Shown: piece after piece, positions 19,825-27,431 of the stretch | Layout: the number at the start of each line of letters is the position of its first letter | How positions within the stretch are numbered: the stretch's first letter is position 1 | Assembly (NCBI GenBank): GCA_023268615.1 | Contig: JALQUC010000025.1 | Span: 1 to 34,283, forward strand | Source of the DNA: Candidatus Altimarinota bacterium | GTDB lineage: Bacteria > Patescibacteriota > Gracilibacteria > BD1-5 > JAGOOR01 | DNA: 34,283 nt | Reading direction: 5' to 3' | The notes under the pieces: model-generated | The model's input: the letters and a program-made list of their open reading frames with translations, nothing else | Database searches by the model: none | Told to the model about the DNA's origin: nothing | Translations under genes and position numbers: made by a program

Positions 19825-21330
19825 ATGAAAAAAATAATATTTTCTCTTCTTCTCCTGAGTTTCTCTGTTTTTGCACAGACTGATAATGGTCTGTCTGATG
19901 CTCGTGCTCTGGCTGAACAGGGAATTATTGTGAATCAATCAACTATGGCTCCTGTTGCTGGTTCTACAGTGGCACAGGATATCCAAGAAGCGACCATGTA
20001 CCGAATCTATGACACTATTATTCGCCAGGAAGTTCTGGGAATAGCACTCAAGCTCAGGGGTGTGGTATTGCCAGATTCCTATACTTGTCGTAATTACTAT
20101 CGTGATACAGCAGAGTGGTGGGTTTGTCGTGCAGCAGAATTGTCTGCAGATCAGGATATCGTCACTCGTGCCAATCTCCATTTCCGACCACGCGATACTC
20201 TCACTCTCGCAGAGGCTCTCGGTATTACTATCAAGGCTCTCAATATACCACTCTCTACGACTCCTACGAGCACTATTGCAGGTACTGAACCTGATTGGCA
20301 AAAACGACTCGTCCTCACGATAGCTGAAAATCAAATTGCTCTCAATGTACGGGATAATACTGGACGATGAATCGCACTCTATGATGCTCGACTCGGTGCG
20401 ACACTCTCTGGATTTGATATGTCACATCGATTGACTCGAGGTGAGTTTTTCCAGATTTTGACAGCCTTCCTAGATTATCGGGATAATGCTGAACCAACTG
20501 CTCACTGTACTGTCTATAATGACGGATGCAATGATTGTACTCGTGTAAATGGTGTGCCTGCTTGTACCAAGAGAGCATGTTTCTGGGAAGGGATTCCATC
20601 GTGTTCTGAGTGCGAGGCAGGCTATACACTCCAGAATAATCGTTGTGTTAAAAAACAAACTGCGTGTATAGCGGAGGGTGAATATGCTGGTGGAGGATTC
20701 GTGATGTACCCAGAGAATATGAATGATTTTCAGTGTTGTGCTGGACTCACTCGTGCCGAGAGAAAAGATGGATCAACTCTTGCCGATGCAGGATATACCT
20801 GTATCCGACAAGGAGATAATTATTGTGATACTCGATACGAGAGTAGTTATAATTCTGTTGATTGTCGTACTGATGTCGCATTTGATACTTCTGTCTGTCA
20901 GAATTATTATGATGGATGCAATAGTTGTTCTCGCACTGAGAATGGTCAGACTATTTGTACACTCCGCGCCTGCCTCGTCAATGGACCAGCGTATTGTACG
21001 ACCTACATTCCCTATGTACCAAAAACACAATCTGAGGATAGTACCTTTTTAGCAAAAGTTGTCTCAGAGATGCGTAACTATACCAAGGATCTCTCCTGTA
21101 GTATCAATGCTCAGTGTCAGTGGAGCATGGTAGGATACAAGGCATGTGGTGGTCCGAGTTCTGCTATAGCTTTCTCTACTAAAAATGTGGATACAAATCT
21201 CGTCACCAGCAAGGGTACCTATATCACCAATGCTGAGAAAAAATTTAATGAGACTTATGGTATCATGAGTGACTGTATGTTCGTCCAGCCACCAGCAGAA
21301 CTCCGTTGTATTAATGGAATTTGTCAGTAA
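19825..21330 (+). CDS. Secreted SLH-like, cysteine-rich surface protein
   Basis: The 501-aa product has a signal peptide (MKKIIFSLLLLSFSVFAQ). Residues about 25-200 resemble S-layer-homology modules (YRDTAEWWVCRAAEL and HFRPRDTLTLAEALGI patterns). Two matching Cys modules follow, at about residues 231-252 and 361-383: YNDGCNDCTRVNGVPACT and YYDGCNSCSRTENGQTICT, each ending in an RAC. Between them an EGF-like stretch reads CSECEAGYTLQNNRC. One TGA is read as Gly near residue 182. The many Cys imply disulfides outside the cell. It probably forms part of the cell surface; the partner is unknown. Confidence 0.82.
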
Positions 21331-21334
21331 GTAA

Positions 21335-23065
21335 CTACATCTCTTCTGGAAGAGGCATGCCGAGAATTTGGCAACTGAATGCTATGATTTCAAGTGCTGT
21401 TCGAATTATCTGCATACGCATATGTCGTTCGTTTTCTGGTGTGTCTTTGAGTTTTGGAGTATTCACATAGAGAGCATTGAGATGACGCGCCATTGTCGCG
21501 AGATGAGCGACCATGAGGTGAAATTTGTATGTTTCTCCACAATTTTCTAGGAGCTCGTTAAAGCTCAAAATATCCATGACGACTTCACGATCGTATACAG
21601 TCAAACTTCAAACTTCAAACTTCAAACTTCAAACAGGAGCGATTTCTGTGAGAATTTTTTTCCATCTCACATAGGTATACTGGAGGTATGGTCCACTATT
21701 TCCTTCAAATGCCAATACTTTGTCCCATTCAAAGACCCAGTCTCGCTCACGATCCTGACTGAGGAAAGAGTAGATGATAGCTCCGAGTGCCACAGATTTG
21801 GTATCTGCATCTGAGATATCTCTCTCTCGTTCCGTGAGAATTTTTTTGACCCTGTCAAAACTCTCATCAATGAGGTTCTTCAAGAATATAACTCGTCCAT
21901 GTCGTGTCGACATGGCTCCATCAGGGAGGCTCACAAATCCGTTTGCTGCATGCGTGAGCTCAGTATCTGTGTCAGTGAGCCAAGCGGATTTTGCTGTAGA
22001 AAACAGTTGGCGAAAGTGAAGTGCCTGTCGATTATCGACAAAGTAGACAATTCGACTCGGTGACCAGTTTTTGAGACGATATTTGATGGCTGCGAGATCG
22101 CTCGCGAGGTAGCCGTGTGTGCCATCTCTCTTTTGCAGAATACATGAGGGGAGCTTCGTTTCTTTTTCAAAAACAACACCCACACTGTCGTCTTCATTTT
22201 TGGTTGCGATTCATCGCTCGACGAGCTCATCGACGACGGCTGACATTGTATTATCTGGTGTGAGATCTGGCCAATTGCCGAGCTTTGGAAGGGGGAGTCA
22301 TTCATAGAAGCTCTCACCAATCCATATATCAGGATGGACTCCAAATTCGCTCATAATAGTTCGTACCCCTTCGAGACTCTTGTCTGTAAATTGTTGCCAT
22401 AATTTGACAGATGCTTCGTCACCCTCTGATAGCAGCTTGAAGGCATCGCGACATTCCTGGTCGACTGATTCTTCTTTTTCTATTTTTTCGGTAATAGCGA
22501 CATATATCTCGAGCAGATGATGAACAGGATCTCGCTCAAATGCTTCTTTATCACCAAAATATTTCCAACCAGTAATGAGCTTGCCAAATATTCCACCCCA
22601 GTCGCCCTGATGCATATCAGCGGTGACTTCATAGCCCATTGTGCGGAGGAGATTGATCGTTGCTTGTCCAAAGAGAGGTGTACAGAGGTGACCTATGTGG
22701 AGTGGCTTTCCGATATTTGCCCCCATGTAGTCGATGATGATTTTCTCATTCTTTTTTTCGTAGGTTGGGAGTTCCCAATCAGAGAGCTCGGTTGCATAAA
22801 ATGCATCTGTCACAAAGAGATTTACAAATCCGCCTTGGATATTTCCGTCCGTCACGAAACTCTCGTTTTTCATAAAACTCAGCACTTCCTCTGCGAGTTG
22901 TGGTGGAGGTGTTTTTGTTGCTTTGACCGCCGGAAATATATTGATACATATATCCCCAAATTTTCGATCTGGAGGAATCGTGAATTGGAACACATCAGCG
23001 GAACACTCTTTCTGAGCTGTTTCGAGATATTTTGTGAGAGCTTCTCGGAGGATACTGGACTGCAT
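21335..23065 (-). CDS. argS: Arginyl-tRNA synthetase with an in-frame heptamer repeat
   Basis: ArgS charges tRNA-Arg with arginine. The 576-aa class I synthetase has ANIGKPLHIGHL (HIGH at 123-126), GDWGGIFGKLI, GVVFEKE, the second signature as AMSTRHGRV, and an anticodon-binding domain from about residue 490 ending at MPLPEEM. Four TGA codons are Gly. Two of these come from a TTCAAAC tandem repeat (21601-21634) that encodes residues about 478-488 in the linker before the anticodon-binding domain. A TATACT lies about 28 nt before ATG 23065, so this mRNA may have a leader. Confidence 0.93.
21601..21634 (-). repeat. TTCAAAC heptamer tandem repeat inside argS
   Basis: Four full copies of TTCAAAC and one 6-nt partial copy run from 21601 to 21634 (plus-strand sense). 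On the coding strand they are read as V-G-S-L-K-F-E-V-G-S-L. The unit is 7 bp, so gain or loss of one copy would shift the frame. Confidence 0.95.
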
Positions 23066-23124
23066 AGTGAGGGAGATGAATTGTCTCTAGTATAGGGAAA
23101 AATATAGAGGGGCAAATAGTATTC

Positions 23125-23766
23125 CTATATTTCTTCGTCAGACAACAATAAGGAGAGCGTCTGTTTCATATAATGAACTCTTGACCGGACAGTTCCTTCA
23201 TTCAATCAAAATTTTTTCCCAATTTCCCCATGAGATATACCTGCTAAATGCATAGCAAGTATATGCTGTCTTTGTGTATCAAATCTTTGAGCTGAAAATT
23301 CTTCTACTCTCCTCAGCAGAGCCTCTCTATCTATATAATCGACAACAGTATTCATGACTGCTAATTCTCATGCCACAGAATAAGAATCTTTTCTTTCTTC
23401 GTCGAGACTTATATCGTTCACAAACTTTTTGGTTCTTTTTAAAAAATTGAGGGCTTGATTTCTCCCAATAGCACAAAGCCAAGTATAAAAACTACTATTA
23501 CCTTTGAATCGTCCAATATTCTGCCAAACCCGTAACCACACTTCTTGTTTGAGGTCTTCTAGGTCATGATGATGTGGTACCATTCTTGATAAGAATCAGT
23601 GTAGTCGAGCTGCATATTCTTCGCGAAGAATAGAAAATGCATCATGATCTTTTTCTTGAGTTTTCCTTACCAATTCTTCGATTCAATCTACTGGAGGATT
23701 GTGGACTTCTGTTTCATTTGAATCTAACGGCAATTCTATTTCTGTAGTATGTTCCGACATTTTCAT
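23125..23766 (-). CDS. ECF-type RNA polymerase sigma factor
   Basis: Sigma-70 family members of group 4 direct RNA polymerase to special promoters. The 213-aa protein has an acidic N-terminus, region 2 with HDAFSILREEY, HDLEDLKQEVWLRVWQNIGRF and FYTWLCAIGRNQALNFLKR, and region 4 with QRQHILAMHLAGISHGEIG followed by KKFGLNEGTVRSRVH. Four TGA codons are Gly; one gives the expected turn Gly in the region 4 helix-turn-helix. No anti-sigma gene is adjacent. Start ATG 23766 has a TAAAAT exactly 6 nt upstream; ATG 23760 is an alternative. Confidence 0.92.
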
Positions 23767-23772
23767 TTTATT

Positions 23773-23799
23773 ATTTTATAATAAATATCTATAAGTCAA
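23773..23799 (-). promoter_or_regulatory. Promoter, leaderless type, for the sigma factor gene
   Basis: On the minus strand TTGACT (23794-23799), a 15-nt spacer and TAAAAT (23773-23778) end 6 nt before ATG 23766. It is nearly the same as the promoter at 4232-4258 and is divergent from the mfd promoter. Confidence 0.6.
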
Positions 23800-23809
23800 A
23801 TATTTAGTG

Positions 23810-23838
23810 TTCACATTTTTCTCATCTTTCTGTATAGT
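23810..23838 (+). promoter_or_regulatory. Promoter, leaderless type, for the mfd N-terminal gene
   Basis: TTCACA (23810-23815), a 17-nt spacer and TATAGT (23833-23838) end 6 nt before ATG 23845. Confidence 0.7.
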
Positions 23839-23844
23839 CACTCT

Positions 23845-24390
23845 ATGCACCATCTCTCTGCTCCATCCCATCCTCTGATTCATGCTTTCCTTCTCCGAAG
23901 AGAAGAGTTTCAGGGTGTGGAGAGGCTCATCGTGGAGACGCAGGAACAAGGAGAGAAACTTCTGAAAGTTCTTACAGAACTTTCAATAATGAATAATGAA
24001 AAATGAATAATGACAAATGCAGGACTTTGAAAAAATTATAGACTTATCACAACAAAAACTGATGTTCTCGAAGTGATGCATGATCCTGACCTTGTTGGGA
24101 TTTTTTCAATTGAGACGCTGGATTGGGATGTCAGTGAACTCGAGAAAACTCATATTCTCAGGCTCTCCAAGGGTATGAAATATTCGGAAGAATTACTGGT
24201 CACTTGGCTCACAGATCATGGATATAGAGCTCAGAAATCAGAAGAGGAACATACATTTTTCCGTCAAGGAGATACGGTGAGTATTCAGACGAGGAAGGGG
24301 ATTCTCTTGGTCAATTTCTTCTGAAGCACGCTCGAGACACTGTATCTCGATGGAGAAGAACAAGACGAATACAAATTATTTGCCTGCTAA
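23845..24390 (+). CDS. Mfd N-terminal (UvrB-like) fragment of a split mfd
   Basis: The 181-aa product looks like the first domains of the transcription-repair coupling factor: HILRLSKGMKYSEELLVTWL, DHGYRAQKSEEEHTFFRQGD and ILLVNFFGSTLETLYLDGE follow the Mfd pattern of a UvrB-like domain whose DNA-damage partner is UvrA. It stops with TAA soon after this, leaving out about 150 residues present in E. coli Mfd. The rest of Mfd begins 3 kb downstream on the same strand. Three TGA codons are Gly. Residues about 48-57 (MNNEKGIM) come from the repeat shared with the FNR gene. It may be functional as a separate chain or a remnant. Confidence 0.72.
23988..24013 (+). repeat. AATGAATAATGA low-complexity repeat inside the mfd N-terminal gene
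   Basis: The tract is 26 bp, identical to 15879-15904 and read in the same frame, giving the same peptide MNNEKGIM. Confidence 0.85.
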
Positions 24391-24402
24391 TACATGATTC
24401 GT

Positions 24403-24535
24403 TTGGTACTTTTTATGGAAAAAGTACCCAAAACCATTCAAGGGAAAGAAACTCGCTGTAGACCAGGTTCATCTGATACCTGTATTCATCCCGCTCAAAC
24501 AGTCTTTCCCTTAAAAATCTATTTCTGTTCTTCCA
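24403..24535. repeat. Dispersed double-hairpin repeat, copy 2 (after the mfd N-terminal gene)
   Basis: A perfect 10-bp hairpin, GGTACTTTTT (24405-24414) and AAAAAGTACC (24419-24428), is followed by CCAAAACCATTC and a second hairpin, AAGGGAAAGA (24440-24449) with TCTTTCCCTT (24503-24512), that encloses AAACTCGCT and CGCTCAAACAG. The block order matches copy 1 at 6514-6690. It lies between the convergent mfd N-terminal gene and idi, at the left edge of the block that splits mfd. Confidence 0.8.
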
Positions 24536-24546
24536 TCAGTCGGAGG

Positions 24547-25086
24547 CTAGATTAGACTCTTTTCTTTCAAAATCCCAGATTTTTCGAGAATCATTGCTTC
24601 TTCGATGCACCATGGAGAATATTTATCCGTGTTATTTTTTATTTCTGTGAGAAAATTATCCCAGCTGATCCATGAGATTGCTTCGACTTCGTCGGGATTG
24701 ATGACTGGTTCGTCTTCGGTGTAGCCGATGTGAATCGGGCATATTTCGTTTTCCATCACGCCATCCTTGGTAAATTGATACCTGTACGGTGATGCTTCTT
24801 CTGCCCACACGACACTCATACCGAGCTCGTCTCTGAGTCTCCTCTTTACTGCGTCAATATTTGATTCATCGAGCCCTGGATGACCACAACAGCTATTCGA
24901 CCAGGCGAGTGGCCAGGTTTTTTTTACATGACTCCTCTGTTGGAGGAGGAGTTTCTTATCTTTGTTGAAAATAAAAATAGAAAATGCTCGGTGGAGTGGT
25001 GTCACTGCTCCGTGCACTTCTGATTTTGGCATAGTGCCGAGGATGGTATTATTTTCATCCACGAGGACGACGAGTTCTGGAGGCAT
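24547..25086 (-). CDS. idi: Isopentenyl-diphosphate delta-isomerase, type I
   Basis: Idi interconverts IPP and DMAPP, giving the allylic starter for prenyl synthases such as the one at 1660-2526. The 179-aa NUDIX-fold protein has AVTPLHRAFSIFIF, LLLQQRSHVKKTWPLAWSNS, the catalytic Cys in CCGHPG, the metal-site region AVKRRLRDELGM, and ENEICPIHIG with the catalytic Glu. There is no TGA codon. It begins 1 nt after the DUF1232 gene stop and ends the minus-strand unit that separates the two mfd pieces. Confidence 0.95.
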   Translation of the reverse strand: MPPELVVLVDENNTILGTMPKSEVHGAVTPLHRAFSIFIFNKDKKLLLQQRSHVKKTWPLAWSNSCCGHPGLDESNIDAVKRRLRDELGMSVVWAEEASPYRYQFTKDGVMENEICPIHIGYTEDEPVINPDEVEAISWISWDNFLTEIKNNTDKYSPWCIEEAMILEKSGILKEKSLI

Positions 25087-25087
25087 A

Positions 25088-25459
25088 TTATTGGACGAGT
25101 TTATAGATGCTATAGAGGAGAAATACTGCGAGGATAGTCAGGATACTCCAGAGCATCCAGTGATGCTTGTGCACCTTTTTTCCTTCTTGTTGGGCGACAT
25201 GTTTTCGTGCATCATCGAGAATGCTATTTGGTATGAAAATCCAGAGCAAGAGCGGGATAATCATGATATCATCTGTGATACCGATGAGAGGGAGCAGGTC
25301 AGGAGCTATATCGACAGGACTAGTGATATAGATAAACGCGATAAAAGCAGCCGCTATTTTAGTTGCTGTTGGTGTGCGTACATCACGAAATGCATGCCAG
25401 AGAACTTTTATTTCACTCTTTATGCTGTGAATTTTTTTGAGATTATGCAGGAGAGACAT
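25088..25459 (-). CDS. DUF1232 (YkvA-like) membrane protein
   Basis: The 123-aa product has the DUF1232 core, AAFIAFIYITSPVDIAPDLLPLIGITDD, shown here as two segments around YITSPVDIAPDLLP and IGITDD, plus a second hydrophobic helix near the C-terminus (WSILTILAVFLLYSIY). The family's function is unknown. It has no TGA codon. It lies 18 nt after the CaCA gene and directly before idi, so the three are probably co-transcribed. Confidence 0.88.
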   Translation of the reverse strand: MSLLHNLKKIHSIKSEIKVLWHAFRDVRTPTATKIAAAFIAFIYITSPVDIAPDLLPLIGITDDIMIIPLLLWIFIPNSILDDARKHVAQQEGKKVHKHHWMLWSILTILAVFLLYSIYKLVQ

Positions 25460-25477
25460 AGTTGAGAGGAGCTCTAT

Positions 25478-26431
25478 TTAGCCTCTGATGAGATAGGTGA
25501 GGTACGATGCGTAGACCATCACAAAGATGATACCTTGCCAACGCTCGAGATTGTTTCTGCGACCGACGAAGAGAGCAAAAAAGAGCAACAGAGTGGCACC
25601 AATACACATATAGATATCAGCAAAACTTGCTTCTGGTACATTGATAGGACTAATCACTGCCGAGAGTCCGAGGATCCAAAAGATATTAAAAATATTTGAA
25701 CCAACGATATTACCAACAGCGATATCGTTTTGACCCTTGCGAGCAGCGACTATAGAGGTGACAAGCTCAGGCATAGAAGTACCAATTGCGACAATCGTGA
25801 GACCGATAACTCGTTCGGACATGCCGAGAAGATGAGCCATGTCGACTGCTCCATCGACGAAGAGTTTTCCCCCTACCATGAGACCTGCGAGACCTCCACC
25901 TATCATGAGGAGAGACATAGAATTACTATATTTTTTGATCCCTGTATCAGTATTTTCTTCACTCTTACTGATGCTCGCGATATAGTAGAGAAATACTGCA
26001 AAGAAAAATAACAACACAAAACCATCTCGTTTACTAATAATATTCGTCCCTGACTGACTGAAGTACATATCAGCTCCGAGGAGACCTACGAGGACGATAG
26101 CTAATAGAGAAAATGGTATTTCTTTCCAGACTGTTGAACGACTGACTGGTATGAGACCTAGGAGACTCGTCACACCCAGAATGAGCAGGATATTTGCTGT
26201 ATTTGAACCCACGACATTACCGAGAGTGATATCACTATTGCCACGGAGGCTCGCCATGACGCTCACAGTGAGCTCAGGCAGCGAAGTACCAAATGCCACG
26301 ACGGTGAGACCGATAACGAGACTTGAGACACCAAATCGTTTGGCGATAGAAGCAGATCCCATGACGAGAAAATCTGCACCCTTGACGAGGACGGCGAGCC
26401 CGACGACGATAAAAAGAAGAGCTATAATCAT
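25478..26431 (-). CDS. Calcium/sodium antiporter (CaCA family, YrbG-like)
   Basis: The 317-aa membrane protein exchanges cations, typically Na+ or K+ against Ca2+. It has the two inverted alpha-repeats of the family: GLTVVAFGTSLPELTVSV with GNVVGSNTANILLILG, and GLTIVAIGTSMPELVTSI with GNIVGSNIFNIFWILG. About ten helices are evident. All of its roughly 34 glycines are GGN codons; none is TGA, unlike most genes in the window. A TATAAT lies exactly 6 nt before ATG 26431. Confidence 0.95.
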   Translation of the reverse strand: MIIALLFIVVGLAVLVKGADFLVMGSASIAKRFGVSSLVIGLTVVAFGTSLPELTVSVMASLRGNSDITLGNVVGSNTANILLILGVTSLLGLIPVSRSTVWKEIPFSLLAIVLVGLLGADMYFSQSGTNIISKRDGFVLLFFFAVFLYYIASISKSEENTDTGIKKYSNSMSLLMIGGGLAGLMVGGKLFVDGAVDMAHLLGMSERVIGLTIVAIGTSMPELVTSIVAARKGQNDIAVGNIVGSNIFNIFWILGLSAVISPINVPEASFADIYMCIGATLLLFFALFVGRRNNLERWQGIIFVMVYASYLTYLIRG

Positions 26432-26437
26432 GTGCCG

Positions 26438-26443
26438 ATTATA
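26438..26443 (-). promoter_or_regulatory. -10 box, leaderless type, for the CaCA antiporter gene
   Basis: A consensus TATAAT on the minus strand ends 6 nt before ATG 26431. The -35 is weak. Confidence 0.6.
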
Positions 26444-26467
26444 GCGGGGATTCTAAAAAAGAAATAC

Positions 26468-26851
26468 CTACAGTCCAAATCCTCTGATGATGAGGTAGAT
26501 ACCGATGATGACGATACCAAAGAGCGCAACAGAGAGAGCGGTATCATTTTTGTAGAATGCTATGACATTTTTTGTGACGCGTGGAAAACCTATGACGACA
26601 ACTCACTTCACGAGTGAGAGCCAACCGATGAGTGTGACAATTCCTCTCCAGTCGAGTGACCAGACATTGTGCACGAGGATACTTCCTAAACCTATCGAGA
26701 GTGACGCATACCCAGCGATGAGTATGATACCTGGTTCACTTACTACTGACTTCATGTATCCGAGTATGACCTCTCGTCGGAGGAGGAAGAGTACTCCGAG
26801 GATGAAAAAAGAAAGTCCCCAAAACTGTGCCAGAAATACTGCAGCGTTCAT
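26468..26851 (-). CDS. Small membrane protein, 127 aa
   Basis: The frame encodes four hydrophobic helices (residues about 5-23, 40-60, 66-85 and 106-122) joined by short charged loops such as LLRREVILGY. One TGA (26603-26605) is read as Gly in LVKGVVVIGFP. I recognise no family. It lies 36 nt upstream of the CaCA gene on the same strand. A TATTAT box sits exactly 6 nt before ATG 26851. Confidence 0.8.
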
Positions 26852-26857
26852 AGGAAA

Positions 26858-26863
26858 ATAATA
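26858..26863 (-). promoter_or_regulatory. -10 box, leaderless type, for the 127-aa membrane protein gene
   Basis: On the minus strand TATTAT ends 6 nt before ATG 26851. No clear -35 is seen. Confidence 0.5.
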
Positions 26864-26915
26864 AGGAAATAAAGGCAGGGAGATTATACTGATTTTTCTC
26901 TGATATAAAATACTG

Positions 26916-27374
26916 CTAGTTTACTCATGCAAGACAATCTCAGATCATTAGTAATGAGAAAGGTTCTCCAAATAAGTTGTACTGTTTAGTTAGAGTCATA
27001 ATATTTTTGTCTCTAAAAAGAGTAAAGACATTTAAATTTCACACATCAGTTTCTTCTAATAAGTATATAAAACTTCAATTATCTATTTTCATCAAGTCTG
27101 ATTGGTCTCAGTTATTTCATATTATTACTGGGGATTCTGTATTCAAATTTCCAAAACTTAATTTCATGGGATTCTTATCTACTTGAGACAGCATTTCTAA
27201 ATTACCCTCATTAACTTCGCCAACAGTTGAGATTTGTAAAGTACAGACCACGCTATTTGAAAAAGGAGGTTTAGATTCAATATAATTTTCATTTAATTTT
27301 AATTTTACGGAATTTGTATTTGTGCACCCCGCTAGAAACAATGCTAATAAAGGTAAAATGAGTATTTTTTTCAT
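26916..27374 (-). CDS. Putative lipoprotein, 152 aa
   Basis: The product begins MKKILILPLLALFLAGCTN: a short signal peptide with the lipobox LAGC, so signal peptidase II cleavage and a lipid anchor on Cys17 are expected. The mature part matches no family I know. Six TGA codons are read as Gly, all in the second half; without them the protein would end at residue 85. The gene is more AT-rich, with more AAT, TTA and AAA codons than its neighbours, which may mark a different origin. A TAAGTT lies 6 nt before the ATG. It is divergent from the mfd C-terminal gene. Confidence 0.78.
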
Positions 27375-27431
27375 AGTTTTAACTTACTTGCTTTCTATTG
27401 TATCCAAGATACTATCCTCTGCAAACGATTC

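Noticed and set aside
21601-21634. CRISPR-like array from the TTCAAAC repeats
   Set aside because: The units are 7 bp and directly adjacent with no spacers, and the tract lies inside argS.
24403-27431. A transposon or integron explaining the mfd split
   Set aside because: No transposase, integrase, terminal inverted repeats or target duplication were found around the block. Only one hairpin repeat marks the left side.
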